A DNA stretch of 64,000 nt from a virus. The stretch's first letter is position 1, and every line of letters begins with the position of its first letter. The translations under genes were made by a program, and so were the position numbers. The notes beneath the pieces are model-generated. The model saw nothing but the letters and a program-made list of their open reading frames with translations, was not told the DNA's origin and searched no databases. Where the stretch lies: positions 1 through 64,000 of IMG/VR virus record IMGVR_UViG_3300042309_001835. One strand, written 5' to 3'. Shown here one piece after another: positions 18,006 through 26,682 of the stretch.

Positions 18006-20588
18006 ATGACCACGCCTTCGCCCAGAAATCCAATCAGAATTGCCCGTGGTCTGTATGCAGATCTGTTGGCATCTGTAGCGGATCTTGGGGAAGGTGAAAT
18101 TTGTTTTGCACAAGATCAAGACACGTTATATGTAAAAGAGAATGGCGCTCTGACACTGGCCTCCGGTGGCGTCAGTTCATCTTTGGTGCGTGAAATAATT
18201 GGCATTGATCAAACTGGCGAACCGATGGGTCACGCCAATCGCGCAGATAGCAACATTTCATTTGACAGCGGCGAGCGAGTATTCACAATTGAGCCGACCA
18301 GTGCATCATTTGACGTATGGTGTCGCGGCATTAAGCACACATACTTCAGCGAGCAAACTGTAACTATACCTGATGCGACTGGGTTGTATTATGTGTATTT
18401 TGATGAAAATGGTGTTCTGCAATATCAGACATCATTCTTTGATCTGGAATACCAGGCGCCAACGGCTTACATTTACTGGAACGGCGATACGAACCAAGCT
18501 GTATATTTTGGCGATGAACGTCACGGCATTGTGCTGGACTGGCAGACACATGAATACCTGCACAGGACACGCGGTGCTGCGTTTGCAAGAGGACTGGAGC
18601 TGGTAAGTTACACCGTAACTGGCGGCGGTGCAATAAATGCAGATGCGCAAGTCAGTCTGGAAAATGGAGTATTTTTTGATGAAGACATTGAAGTAGATGT
18701 CACCCATTCCGCTGATCCTGTTTCTAATACATGGCAACAAGATTTACAGGGGCCCGCGCTGATCCCGGTTTTATGGAGAAATGCTACTTCGTGGACACTT
18801 GATGTCGCTTCTGAATATCCACTGAAGGCTGGTACCCTCGGGCCGCAATATAACCTAGAGGGGATTGGTGGATCATGGAGCGCAGTTGATGTTGGTGCTA
18901 ACAAATATGTCTGCGTATTTGTTATTGCTACAAACAACTTAAACCACCCTGTTGTCTGTATTCTTGGTCAGAAGCAGCACAACAACTTAGCTGCCGCTCA
19001 AACCGAGACTTGGTCTACGCTTAACCTGACGGGATTCCCTTCGCTTGAATTCAGACCATTATATCAACTGATCTATCAATGCGGTGCATACGGCAACGCA
19101 ATCGCCGCCAGACTCAGGGGCGTCTCTGACCTGCGTTACACGCAAGCAGGCATTTCAATTACCGGCCAGGTGGGTGCGACAGGTCCAGTGGGCGCTACTG
19201 GCGCTATTGGTGCCACGGGTGTTGGAGAGACCGGTCCTACCGGCATCGAGGGACCAACAGGTATTACCGGACCCGTGGGCCCGACTGGGCCGATTGGCAT
19301 TACCGGGCCAACTGGAGTGGATGGTCCGACTGGAGCAAGTGGCCCAACTGGACCGACTGGGCCCATTGGTGTCACTGGTGCTACTGGTGTGGTCGGTCCC
19401 AGCGGACCCACTGGGCCAACTGGCCCTACAGGCCCTATTGGTATCACTGGCGCCACTGGTATCGAAGGACCAAGCGGCCCCACCGGGCCTACGGGCCCCA
19501 CGGGTCCAACTGGACCAATTGGAATTACTGGCGCCACTGGTGTAGTTGGCGTGTCCGGCGCCACCGGCATTGTCGGTCCCAGTGGTCCCACTGGCCCTAC
19601 CGGTCCGATTGGCTCAACTGGCCCAACTGGTGTTGCTGGTATCAGCGCAAGTGGCAGAATTTGGTATTTTGCGCAAGCAGCTTCTGATATCAGTGGATAT
19701 GAAACATTGCAGCCAGATTCGCCCGATTCGGCGCCGCAAGATGATATGACCGCTGTTGTCACTAGCTCCAGTGGTGAGGTACTGATCAATGAGTTTGCCA
19801 CCGCCGTTGGTGACCCCGATCTCGAAGAACTGCCAACCGGTGAGTATGAGATTCGCTTTTGGGGCTATGTATCGAGCAACGATGGCGACACGCGGCTTGT
19901 GTTCCGTGTCTACAGACGTGCTACGAATGGCACCGAAACTCAGTTATTCTATTTGGATTCACCTGAGATTGATGCAACTGCAGCCAGTTACTATAATGAA
20001 ATCCTGGTCAACACTCAGCCCAATGTAATCGACCCCAGCGACCGTATTGTAACAAAAGTATACGCAAAGACCACCAGCAGCAGCAATATAACTGCACACT
20101 TTGTGCATTCTGGTACAACGCCTAGCTCCTGGAGGACCGCTGTTACGTTGGGCTATGTGGGCCCCCAGGGCCCAACTGGTCCAACTGGCGTAGATGGACC
20201 GACTGGCCCTGTTGGCATTACTGGAGCGACTGGTCCAGGGGGCCCAACTGGTCCAACTGGCGTAGATGGACCGACTGGTCCTAGCGGAGCAATTGGCGTC
20301 TCTGGCGCGACCGGACCGACCGGCGTTGTTGGCGTAACTGGTGCTACAGGTGTCGTTGGCATTACCGGCGCCACTGGGGCTGTTGGTGTAACGGGCGCCA
20401 CAGGGGTCGATGGAGTCACTGGAGCAACGGGTGTTGTTGGCGTAAGCGGTGCTACCGGTCCCACTGGCGTCATAGCGGATGGCAATAAAGGAGATATTAC
20501 CATTTCAAGTAATGGTATGTTATTAACAGTTAATCCGGTCGTTTATGGCCGACTTCTTGCTGCCCAGTACGGTGCAGCAATGCCCTGA
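18006..20588 (+). CDS. long collagen-like tail fibre
   Basis: 860 residues. Residues 1-380 form a beta-rich N-terminal part. Residues of about 388-545 are Gly-X-Y repeats built mainly from GPTGPTG, GATG and GITG. A globular beta domain follows (about 546-717, with [15 protein letters not shown] and [13 protein letters not shown]). A second collagen-like run spans about 718-823, and a short end domain has [16 protein letters not shown]. Collagen-like segments in phage proteins form trimeric stalks. This is a receptor-binding fibre or head fibre; the attachment site on the virion is not clear. Confidence 0.85.
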   Translation: MTTPSPRNPIRIARGLYADLLASVADLGEGEICFAQDQDTLYVKENGALTLASGGVSSSLVREIIGIDQTGEPMGHANRADSNISFDSGERVFTIEPTSASFDVWCRGIKHTYFSEQTVTIPDATGLYYVYFDENGVLQYQTSFFDLEYQAPTAYIYWNGDTNQAVYFGDERHGIVLDWQTHEYLHRTRGAAFARGLELVSYTVTGGGAINADAQVSLENGVFFDEDIEVDVTHSADPVSNTWQQDLQGPALIPVLWRNATSWTLDVASEYPLKAGTLGPQYNLEGIGGSWSAVDVGANKYVCVFVIATNNLNHPVVCILGQKQHNNLAAAQTETWSTLNLTGFPSLEFRPLYQLIYQCGAYGNAIAARLRGVSDLRYTQAGISITGQVGATGPVGATGAIGATGVGETGPTGIEGPTGITGPVGPTGPIGITGPTGVDGPTGASGPTGPTGPIGVTGATGVVGPSGPTGPTGPTGPIGITGATGIEGPSGPTGPTGPTGPTGPIGITGATGVVGVSGATGIVGPSGPTGPTGPIGSTGPTGVAGISASGRIWYFAQAASDISGYETLQPDSPDSAPQDDMTAVVTSSSGEVLINEFATAVGDPDLEELPTGEYEIRFWGYVSSNDGDTRLVFRVYRRATNGTETQLFYLDSPEIDATAASYYNEILVNTQPNVIDPSDRIVTKVYAKTTSSSNITAHFVHSGTTPSSWRTAVTLGYVGPQGPTGPTGVDGPTGPVGITGATGPGGPTGPTGVDGPTGPSGAIGVSGATGPTGVVGVTGATGVVGITGATGAVGVTGATGVDGVTGATGVVGVSGATGPTGVIADGNKGDITISSNGMLLTVNPVVYGRLLAAQYGAAMP
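19168..19640 (+). repeat. Gly-X-Y repeat tract 1
   Basis: Tandem degenerate 9-bp units (GGN NNN ACN type) coding for GPTGPTG, GVTGATG and similar. The repeats make long false ORFs in the other frames and on the minus strand. Confidence 0.85.
20157..20475 (+). repeat. Gly-X-Y repeat tract 2
   Basis: A second collagen-coding run in the same gene. It includes a near-exact duplicate of about 35 bp (the segment coding [14 protein letters not shown] occurs twice, starting near 20167 and 20242), which points to recent slippage or recombination. Confidence 0.85.
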
Positions 20589-20606
20589 CCCCCGCCTGTA
20601 GTCATC

Positions 20607-21059
20607 ATGGCCGCAAACACCTCACCGATCTGGACGCTGACCCCCAACGTCTCAGGCGCTGACATCACAAACACGGTTGCAAACGTCAACACCAGCGCCC
20701 CCGGCACCATCGGGACCAACTGCTTCCTGGCGTTCACTTCCGGCGCAGACGGCTCCTATCTGCAAAAGATCCGCTTCTCCTTCGTTTCAACCACTGGTGT
20801 TATCTCTCCCGTCGCCACAACATTGCAGGTGTATTTGTCCACCATCAACACTGGTGCGACAACTTCAGCCAACACTGACTTGATCGCTCAAGTCCATGCC
20901 GCACCGCAAACAATTACGCTGGTCACAGCAGCACCATACCCGATTGAAATTCCTTTGAATTTTGCAATCCCGACCAGCAGGTACATCTTAGTAACCCAGT
21001 CCGTTGCTCAAACCACCAACGCCAACTGGCACGCAGTTGTAATCGGGGGTAACTACTAA
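20607..21059 (+). CDS. virion-associated beta-rich protein
   Basis: 150 residues, rich in Thr, Ala and Ser, with regular beta strands. It follows the long fibre by 18 bp and its stop overlaps the next ATG (TAATG). Its make-up resembles small fibre-associated or capsid decoration proteins. No family recognised. Confidence 0.6.
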   Translation: MAANTSPIWTLTPNVSGADITNTVANVNTSAPGTIGTNCFLAFTSGADGSYLQKIRFSFVSTTGVISPVATTLQVYLSTINTGATTSANTDLIAQVHAAPQTITLVTAAPYPIEIPLNFAIPTSRYILVTQSVAQTTNANWHAVVIGGNY

Positions 21060-22003
21060 TGCTCAACCTATTTGACATTCCAAAAGCTCAAACAGGTTAC
21101 TTGAGCGCTTTTCCGGGTTCTTCTTACACTACCAACGAGAACTGGCTGACTTGGGAGAAACCTGCCGGGATTAGCATGATTCACATCATGTGCATTGGCC
21201 CTGGTGGTGGTGGTAGCAGTGGATTTCCAAGCGCTACCAATACCGCCAGGGGAGGAGGCGGTGGTGGTGGAAGTGGCAGCGTTTCAACCACGCTAATTCC
21301 GGCCGCACTATTGCCTGATATTTTGTACGTTCAGCCTGGAGCTGGAGGAAGAGGAGGCGCGTCTTCAACAACTACCAGTAATGCTGGAGTAAATGGCTCG
21401 AACAGTATTGTCTCCATAGCTCCCATCAATACGGCTTTTTACAACGTTTGTGTCGGGAATAACGGAAGTCCGGGTGGCGCAGCAAGTGCAACAGTTGTCG
21501 GCGGCGGCGGCAGCGCGGGCAGCGCTATTACGGTAGCTGGTAGTTGCCGCATGGCCTCGCTAGGAATTTTTACTAGCTTCGCTGGACAGAATGGTGCTGC
21601 AGGCGGCGCAGTTGCTAACGGAGCAGGTGCCTCAATTACCTATCCCACAACCGGGATACTTTTATCTGGCGGTGCTGGAGGAGGTGGGGGTTCAACTGGC
21701 GCGGGCGGCGCTATCGCAGCGCCCTCCCTTCAATTTGATACTTTAATCCTTTTCACAGCATTATCAGGAGGCGCCGCTGGCGCAACCGCGGGCAACGGCT
21801 CTCCTGGGCACCGGCGACATACTCCCCTGCTGTCTTGTGGTGGAAGTGGCGGCGGCTCCAATAGCGGCAATGCGCTCGGCGGTCACGGCGGCACCGGCGG
21901 GCCTGGCTCCGGCGGTGGCGGTGGCGGCGCTGGTGGAACAACAGGCGGCGGTGGCGCGGGCGGCAACGGCGGCCCCGGCCTAGTGCTGATTCACTCGTGG
22001 TAA
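21059..22003 (+). CDS. glycine-rich tail fibre adhesin candidate
   Basis: 314 residues with many polyglycine runs (GGGGGGGSGSVS, GAGGGGGSTGAGG, GGGGGGAGG) separated by short variable stretches. It begins with a WEKPAGISMIHIMCIGPGG segment. Polyglycine-sandwich adhesins of T-even gp38 type and cyanophage tip proteins share this design, where the loops between Gly runs determine host range. Function by analogy only. Confidence 0.6.
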   Translation: MLNLFDIPKAQTGYLSAFPGSSYTTNENWLTWEKPAGISMIHIMCIGPGGGGSSGFPSATNTARGGGGGGGSGSVSTTLIPAALLPDILYVQPGAGGRGGASSTTTSNAGVNGSNSIVSIAPINTAFYNVCVGNNGSPGGAASATVVGGGGSAGSAITVAGSCRMASLGIFTSFAGQNGAAGGAVANGAGASITYPTTGILLSGGAGGGGGSTGAGGAIAAPSLQFDTLILFTALSGGAAGATAGNGSPGHRRHTPLLSCGGSGGGSNSGNALGGHGGTGGPGSGGGGGGAGGTTGGGGAGGNGGPGLVLIHSW

Positions 22004-22094
22004 GCCGGAAAGCCTGATGCAAAAACTGCGGTGACAGCCAGTTACCGCAGTATAGTCGCCATCCGCTACACTGTAACCAGATTCAGACCAGCGC

Positions 22095-23702
22095 ATGCGC
22101 TTACATTTGGTCGGCATATTCCACACCAAGCATAAAGCATCATTTAGCCACTGCGCCTTTACCGGTAAAGCGCTGCGCTTTCCCAAGATGATGCAAAAAT
22201 ATGGTCATCATGTCATTGAATACAGCAACGAAGGCAGTGAAAGCACGGCGGACGAACACGTGCAAATACTGAATGCCAGTGAGTTTGATGCACTGTATGG
22301 ATCACGCAAGTCAACTGACTTTTATGGCGACGATGCCACTATAGGAAGCGCTGGACATACTGCTTTTGAATCTCGCCTGGTTGATGAACTCAGGGAACGC
22401 ATTCAACCTCAGGACATCGTGTGTCATCCGTTTGGCCACGCCCACCAGCGCCTGATGGAAGAATTCCCCGATAACCAACATGTAGAAACCGGTATTGGAT
22501 ATCCGACGCTGATGCCATCCAGCTTCAGGATATTTGAAAGCTATGCCTGGATGCACTACCATCAGGGCAAGGAAAACAGAAATGGTCGCAACTATGAATG
22601 GGTTGTACCAAATTACTACGACTTGGATGATTGGGATCCGAACTACGAGCCTGGTCAATACTACGCGTTCTTGGGACGTATCACCAGCCTGAAGGGCATG
22701 GATACGTTGCGTGCCATGGCTGACTACCTGAGGTATCCAATCGTCCTGCACGGCCAAGGGAGCCCAGACAAGTGGGCTCATCCCAACATCGAATACAAAG
22801 GCCCCCTGAGTGGTCGTGCCCGCAGTAACTTCTTGGGTGGTGCCAGGGCGCTGCTTGCACCAACGGTATTTACTGAGCCATTTTGTGGCATGGCCGTTGA
22901 GGCAATGTTGTGTGGGACGCCTGTCATCTCAGTGGATTACGGGGCGATGACGGAAACCGTGCAGCCGGGGATGGGTTTCCGTTGTCACACCCTGCAGGAC
23001 TGGTTGGAAGCAGCCGATGCGGTTGGCGACCTGGACAGGAAGTTTATCGCCGATACCGCCCGTGCCAAATACAGCCTGGAAGCGTGTGGTGCCAAATACG
23101 ACAAAATCTTCAGGCAAATAAATGATCTGTATCGTAAGGGATGGTACGAAGTAAGTTATTTCAACTATACGGAAATCGAAACAGAAGAAAAGCCCTTTGC
23201 TGATCGCCTGGCGGCATGGATAAAAGAAAACATCGGTCCAGTCCATTGCCTGGATATTGGATGCGGTCCAGGGACGTATGTTCGCTCACTTCGTAATCTC
23301 GGATTGGAAGCCGTTGGTATTGATATCGATGAACGCGTCGACAGCATACCGCATCTGTATCGACGTAGCATGTTTGACAGCAAGGCGACGGCAGAATTGG
23401 TGCTATGTCTTGAGGTCGCCGAACATATTGACAAGGAACTATCAGCAGAGGTTGCTCGCTCTGTATGTGATAGCGTCAGGAAGCCAGGGATCTTGATATG
23501 GTCTGCGGCCCACCCAGGTCAAGGCGGCGTCGGACACATTAACTGTCAACCAAAGGAATTCTGGCAGGAACTGTTGGAAGTCAATGGTCTTGTCCGTGAC
23601 GAAGAACTTGAATCGGAAATGATCGAGGATTTATCGAATGGTTACCATATGGGATGGTTCGTTCAAAACGCAATGATTTTCAGGAATAACTCAACCCAGT
23701 AA
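22095..23702 (+). CDS. glycosyltransferase family 4-like / SAM methyltransferase fusion
   Basis: 535 residues. Residues 1-355 have a GT-B glycosyltransferase look: the GRITSLKGMDTL nucleotide-sugar half and TEPFCGMAVEAMLCGTPVI, the E(x7)E-type donor site of GT4 enzymes. Residues of about 370-535 form a class I methyltransferase with the SAM motif CLDIGCGPGTYV and the later LVLCLEVAEHI. A two-domain enzyme of this kind could add a sugar and methylate it on virion proteins, on DNA or on host surface glycans. It sits among fibre genes, which favours virion glycosylation. Confidence 0.85.
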   Translation: MRLHLVGIFHTKHKASFSHCAFTGKALRFPKMMQKYGHHVIEYSNEGSESTADEHVQILNASEFDALYGSRKSTDFYGDDATIGSAGHTAFESRLVDELRERIQPQDIVCHPFGHAHQRLMEEFPDNQHVETGIGYPTLMPSSFRIFESYAWMHYHQGKENRNGRNYEWVVPNYYDLDDWDPNYEPGQYYAFLGRITSLKGMDTLRAMADYLRYPIVLHGQGSPDKWAHPNIEYKGPLSGRARSNFLGGARALLAPTVFTEPFCGMAVEAMLCGTPVISVDYGAMTETVQPGMGFRCHTLQDWLEAADAVGDLDRKFIADTARAKYSLEACGAKYDKIFRQINDLYRKGWYEVSYFNYTEIETEEKPFADRLAAWIKENIGPVHCLDIGCGPGTYVRSLRNLGLEAVGIDIDERVDSIPHLYRRSMFDSKATAELVLCLEVAEHIDKELSAEVARSVCDSVRKPGILIWSAAHPGQGGVGHINCQPKEFWQELLEVNGLVRDEELESEMIEDLSNGYHMGWFVQNAMIFRNNSTQ

Positions 23703-23742
23703 AATACAGGAAGAATATATACAGAATAGCGCCATTACCACT

Positions 23743-23756
23743 ACGAGGCGGATTCT
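23743..23756 (+). repeat. leader element, copy 1 (ACGAGGCGGATTCT)
   Basis: A 14-base sequence shared exactly with 24182-24195, in the leader of each of two paralogous genes and 30-40 bases before their ribosome-binding sites. The bases after it (ACTTAAC and GTTTACC) are also similar. Confidence 0.6.
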
Positions 23757-23785
23757 ACTTAACACCTACCATCAGGAGAATTAAA

Positions 23786-24145
23786 GTGGCTCAACGCTCT
23801 ACCGGTGTCTTCCCCAGGGAAAAGTTTGACCTGGATTCCGCAATGGAAGTGCAGTGGGATAACACCACGCAGTCGCCGATCCCCCTGAACAGCGTTAACA
23901 CCTGGAGGATTATTGTCCTCGGGGCAGACGGTCTTGGAGAAGGCGGTGAAGGCGGCTACATCCGCGTCAGCACTGGCGGCAAGCAAACGGTCTTTTATGG
24001 TGAAGACATCGACGCCAATGGTGTCGGAATTGCTCACGTTCGTGGGTCCAGCATCGAAGATGGCCAAAACGGAACATCGTGGGACTATTACAACGGAGCT
24101 TCCGCAGAGGCGGTTTACCTGGATGCTGTCGACAACGTCGGCTGA
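23786..24145 (+). CDS. small virion-type protein, tandem paralogue 1
   Basis: 119 residues from GTG 23786, with a good AGGAG ribosome-binding site. It is nearly identical to the next gene at both ends: (M)AQRSTGVFPREKFDLD at the start and AVYLDAVDNVG at the end, with DVNGVGIAHVRGS-type sequence in the middle. Beta-rich. Strong ribosome sites and GC-rich codons suggest abundant virion proteins such as capsid decoration subunits. The function is inferred. Confidence 0.7.
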   Translation: MAQRSTGVFPREKFDLDSAMEVQWDNTTQSPIPLNSVNTWRIIVLGADGLGEGGEGGYIRVSTGGKQTVFYGEDIDANGVGIAHVRGSSIEDGQNGTSWDYYNGASAEAVYLDAVDNVG

Positions 24146-24181
24146 ATAGGTACTCTAAATTAGGAATCGCGTCACTACTCC

Positions 24182-24195
24182 ACGAGGCGGATTCT
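24182..24195 (+). repeat. leader element, copy 2 (ACGAGGCGGATTCT)
   Basis: Exact second copy of the 14-base leader sequence found upstream of the first paralogue. The spacing to the start is about 40 bases, similar to copy 1. Confidence 0.6.
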
Positions 24196-24235
24196 GTTTA
24201 CCTTCATTCCCTTTCTTTCTTTCTAGGAGATTATC

Positions 24236-24586
24236 ATGGCTCAACGTTCTACTGGTGTTTTTCCCCGCGAGAAGTTTGACCTGGATGCTGCCATGGCAGT
24301 GACCGCCACCCCGACCGCCGCAGGTCTCGACCTGAAGACCATCAAAACTATTCGCGTGGTGGTTATCGGTGCCGGTGGCATTGACAATGGTGGTACCAAC
24401 AAGATCACCGTCAACGTGGGTGGTGAGTCTGTTGTTTTCAACGCCAACGACCTGGATGTCAACGGCGTTGGCATCGCCCATATCCGTGGTTCGCTGTGCG
24501 ACGCTAACAACAACGTTGACTACGATCTCGGTGGCACCGCAACCCTGGTTGCCTGCTACATCGACGCCGTGGACAACGTCGGCTGA
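24236..24586 (+). CDS. small virion-type protein, tandem paralogue 2
   Basis: 116 residues, ATG preceded by AGGAG. It has strong codon bias like the capsid gene. N- and C-termini match the upstream paralogue; the middle has diverged (TIKTIRVVVIGAGGIDNGG). A terminator follows. It is probably an abundant structural protein, and the pair arose by tandem duplication including the leader. Confidence 0.7.
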   Translation: MAQRSTGVFPREKFDLDAAMAVTATPTAAGLDLKTIKTIRVVVIGAGGIDNGGTNKITVNVGGESVVFNANDLDVNGVGIAHIRGSLCDANNNVDYDLGGTATLVACYIDAVDNVG

Positions 24587-24603
24587 TAATGCCGTTGCGG
24601 ATG

Positions 24604-24626
24604 GCGCCCCTCCGGGGGCGCTTTTT
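24604..24626 (+). terminator. rho-independent terminator abutting the next start codon
   Basis: GCGCCCC (24604-24610), loop TCCG, GGGGCGC (24615-24621), five T, then ATG at 24628 two bases later. Confidence 0.85.
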
Positions 24627-24627
24627 A

Positions 24628-25059
24628 ATGCAATCAGATCACTCAGGCCAGGTAACTCGTGAGCCTAGGAATAATACTAGTGTTCGTGCTACGGTCATGC
24701 ATCTTAACAATCGGCCTGTCTATTTTGTGAAAGGCTCTCGCCGCAAGGCGGCATATTATACGGTGCATATGCGCGAACTGATCGCCGATGGATGGACACA
24801 GGAGCAGGAAATCTCCTCGCAACCAGAAGCTCTAGCACCGGAGCATGTCGCCAGCACGGTGCCCGAATCGCTCGAAGAAGCTATCCCATTTGAATCAACC
24901 GAGGAAGAGCTAATCGAAGAGGAGGAACAGGTCAAGGGGATTGATCAAATGACAAAAGCAGAGCTGATTGTCTTTGCTCAAAGCAAGGGCGTCGAATTCA
25001 AGCAGTATGCAACAAAGTCTGACATCATCGAGGCCTGCCTGGCGGCACAAAATGGTTGA
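24628..25059 (+). CDS. hypothetical protein with SAP/LEM-like C-terminal helix pair
   Basis: 143 residues if ATG 24628 is used; ATG 24697 (MHLNNRPVYFVKGSRRKA) is equally possible and would leave room for a leader after the terminator. The longer start at 24589 would read through the terminator. The middle is acidic (EEELIEEEEQ). The C-terminus, MTKAELIVFAQSKGVEFKQ then TKSDIIEACL, is a two-helix SAP/Rho-N-like nucleic acid- or protein-binding unit seen in phage head and tail connector proteins. Confidence 0.6.
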   Translation: MQSDHSGQVTREPRNNTSVRATVMHLNNRPVYFVKGSRRKAAYYTVHMRELIADGWTQEQEISSQPEALAPEHVASTVPESLEEAIPFESTEEELIEEEEQVKGIDQMTKAELIVFAQSKGVEFKQYATKSDIIEACLAAQNG

Positions 25060-25262
25060 GTTCACCCACAGTGAAGGCCCCAGAATCCTGGAAGACGGCA
25101 CGAATCTGGACAAGGACATTATTTCTGCTGTGCCGCGAATTCAACATCGCAGCATTACTGATCCTGTTGGTGACGGTAGTCTGGGCGATCCGGGGTATCA
25201 GCCAGGACAAAGAAACCTTGATGGTTCTGAACTGTAAGTTGCGGAATCTTCAGGAACACTAG
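25056..25262 (+). CDS. small single-pass membrane protein
   Basis: Up to 68 residues from TTG 25056, which overlaps the previous stop (TTGA); GTG 25071 is the alternative start. One membrane segment (IAALLILLVTVVWAI) follows a basic N-terminus, so the C-terminal QDKETLMVLNCKLRNLQEH would face the other side. It may belong to the lysis group. A competing frame (25052-25237, 61 aa) also begins with ATG but has no recognisable pattern. Confidence 0.5.
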   Translation: MSSPTVKAPESWKTARIWTRTLFLLCREFNIAALLILLVTVVWAIRGISQDKETLMVLNCKLRNLQEH

Positions 25263-25285
25263 TAAAAGATTTTGCTGCTGTCGCC

Positions 25286-25381
25286 ATGGCATTACCGTTG
25301 GCTATTGCTAAACAGTTCAACGGTAAGAAGCCGATGAAGAAAGGCGGCAAAGCAAAACCAAAAGGATCGGGTAAACGCTAA
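25286..25381 (+). CDS. lysine/glycine-rich miniprotein (31 aa)
   Basis: ATG 25286, stop overlapping the next start (TAATG). The sequence has a short hydrophobic start and a KKPMKKGGKAKPKGSGKR tail. It is followed by two more basic proteins, so this is a run of DNA-binding-like peptides. Confidence 0.5.
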   Translation: MALPLAIAKQFNGKKPMKKGGKAKPKGSGKR

Positions 25382-25677
25382 TGGCTGCCAAGAAACGCAG
25401 TACCGCTGATTTTTACGCCAACAACCCAGAGGCGTATAAAAAGAAGCTGGCGTATGATAAGAAGCGTAACGCCAAGCCCGATCGCAAGGAGTATCGCGCC
25501 GAGCTGGCACGTGAACGCCGCGCACGCGGCATCATGGGCAAAGGAGGGCCTGACGTCAGCCATACCACCGATGGCAAGTTCAAGCTGGAGAACCCCAAGA
25601 CAAACCGCGCCAGAAACGGACACGGTGACAACAAGCGCCTTGCGCCTGGCAAGGGTACCAAGAAATCAAAACGCTGA
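25381..25677 (+). CDS. basic DNA-binding-like protein of aquatic phages
   Basis: 98 residues, very Lys/Arg-rich. Contains YKKKLAYDKKRNAKPDRK, ERRARGIMGKGGPDVSH and a C-terminal LAPGKGTKKSKR. I recall similar proteins from marine and freshwater phages and from large algal viruses, where they are unnamed virion or DNA-packaging proteins. TAATG coupling to the preceding peptide. Confidence 0.65.
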   Translation: MAAKKRSTADFYANNPEAYKKKLAYDKKRNAKPDRKEYRAELARERRARGIMGKGGPDVSHTTDGKFKLENPKTNRARNGHGDNKRLAPGKGTKKSKR

Positions 25678-25685
25678 GGTCTGTT

Positions 25686-25850
25686 ATGGCAAAGCCCCGT
25701 GGACTGTATGAGAACATCCGCCGCAAGCGGGATCGAATTGAAAACGGAAGCGACGAAAAAATGAGGCGTCCCGGCAGCAAAGGTGCCCCCAGTGCTGCTG
25801 ATTTTCGCGCTGCAGCAAAGACATCACAGAAAAAGAAGAAGAAAACTTAG
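25686..25850 (+). CDS. small basic protein (54 aa)
   Basis: Starts ATG 25686 and ends TAG 25848-25850. The pattern RGLYENIRRKRDRIENGS then MRRPGSKGAPSAADFRAAAK is one I recall from many aquatic phages and viruses. Likely DNA- or capsid-associated. Third in a row of basic small proteins. Confidence 0.6.
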   Translation: MAKPRGLYENIRRKRDRIENGSDEKMRRPGSKGAPSAADFRAAAKTSQKKKKKT

Positions 25851-25885
25851 TAACTGGCAAACTAATAACGGAATTGGGTGGCAGC

Positions 25886-26074
25886 ATGACTGGAATCATC
25901 GCTTTTATCGTGACCAACGGCCCCGAGATCCTCGGTGTACTATTTGCTGTTCACGCGGCGGCCCTGGCAATCGTAAACCTCACGCCAACGCCGAAAGACA
26001 ATGATGTGGTGGCTAAATACTACCGCATCCTTGAGATCTTGGCTGGTATTGTTACGCGCCTGTCAAAGGACTGA
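25886..26074 (+). CDS. holin-like small membrane protein
   Basis: 62 residues from ATG 25886. One strong membrane helix (ILGVLFAVHAAALAIVNL), then LTPTPKDND and a second amphipathic helix (ILEILAGIVTRLSKD). Small proteins with this LTPTPKDN hinge are common next to phage endolysins. It fits a holin, but an unrelated membrane role is possible. Confidence 0.55.
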   Translation: MTGIIAFIVTNGPEILGVLFAVHAAALAIVNLTPTPKDNDVVAKYYRILEILAGIVTRLSKD

Positions 26075-26181
26075 GCCGATCGGATGAACGTTGGCTGCTG
26101 CGCTTTTCTACACGCAGCGAACGGGAGGAAGCCGAGCGTCTGATTGAAAAAGCTGTATTTTACAAAACACTTAGCTCACGC

Positions 26182-26367
26182 ATGGCGGCGGAAATCGCCC
26201 GCGTAAAGGCTGAGATGGAGCAGAATGAGCCAGCAGAAAAGCCAACAATAATTGAACATGAAATCGATAAGAGCATACAGACGGGTGACCCCGCATTGCT
26301 GGGTGGCGCCATCAGTATTCATGCTCATTATAGGAAGACTGATATTATGGTCGACCCATGGCAATGA
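26182..26367 (+). CDS. hypothetical acidic/helical protein
   Basis: 61 residues from ATG 26182. The frame is open and protein-like upstream as far as 26035 (DERWLLRFSTRSEREEAERL precedes the ATG) without ATG, GTG or TTG. A CTG at 26071 overlaps the previous stop as CTGA. Either a non-standard start is used or the short form is real. Confidence 0.4.
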   Translation: MAAEIARVKAEMEQNEPAEKPTIIEHEIDKSIQTGDPALLGGAISIHAHYRKTDIMVDPWQ

Positions 26368-26654
26368 ACCCTCAGGAACCATCGGTATCTCATATTGAGA
26401 TATATCACAAACTGGGAACGCTTGAGGGTAAGCTAGATGCGCTGATTACCAGGACAACTGAATACCGTAACGACCTGCAAACTGCATTCGAAAGGCTGAC
26501 GAAAGTAGAAAACCGCATGGCGTGGGCAATGGGTGCGGCAGTCGTCATAAGTACACTTGTACCGATACTGATAAATATAATCAGCAGCGGCTTCCACATG
26601 AGATTTGAACAAAAAGACCTGCCGCCAAAGGCATCCATAATCAACAGGATTTAA
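26358..26654 (+). CDS. membrane-anchored coiled-coil protein (hemolysin XhlA-like topology)
   Basis: 98 residues. Residues 10-50 are a charged coiled coil (YHKLGTLEGKLDALI, FERLTKVENRMAW), followed by one membrane helix (AAVVISTLVPILINII). This coil-plus-helix layout is seen in XhlA-type lysis accessory proteins and in spanin-like proteins. It directly precedes the endolysin. Confidence 0.55.
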   Translation: MAMNPQEPSVSHIEIYHKLGTLEGKLDALITRTTEYRNDLQTAFERLTKVENRMAWAMGAAVVISTLVPILINIISSGFHMRFEQKDLPPKASIINRI

Positions 26655-26682
26655 GGTAAACTATCCCGCAAGATAGTTAAGC

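Noticed and set aside
19136-20503. Long Pro/Gly/Val-rich minus-strand frames opposite the fibre gene
   Set aside because: They mirror the collagen repeat; composition VGPVGPxxP is the reverse reading of the Gly-X-Y tract.
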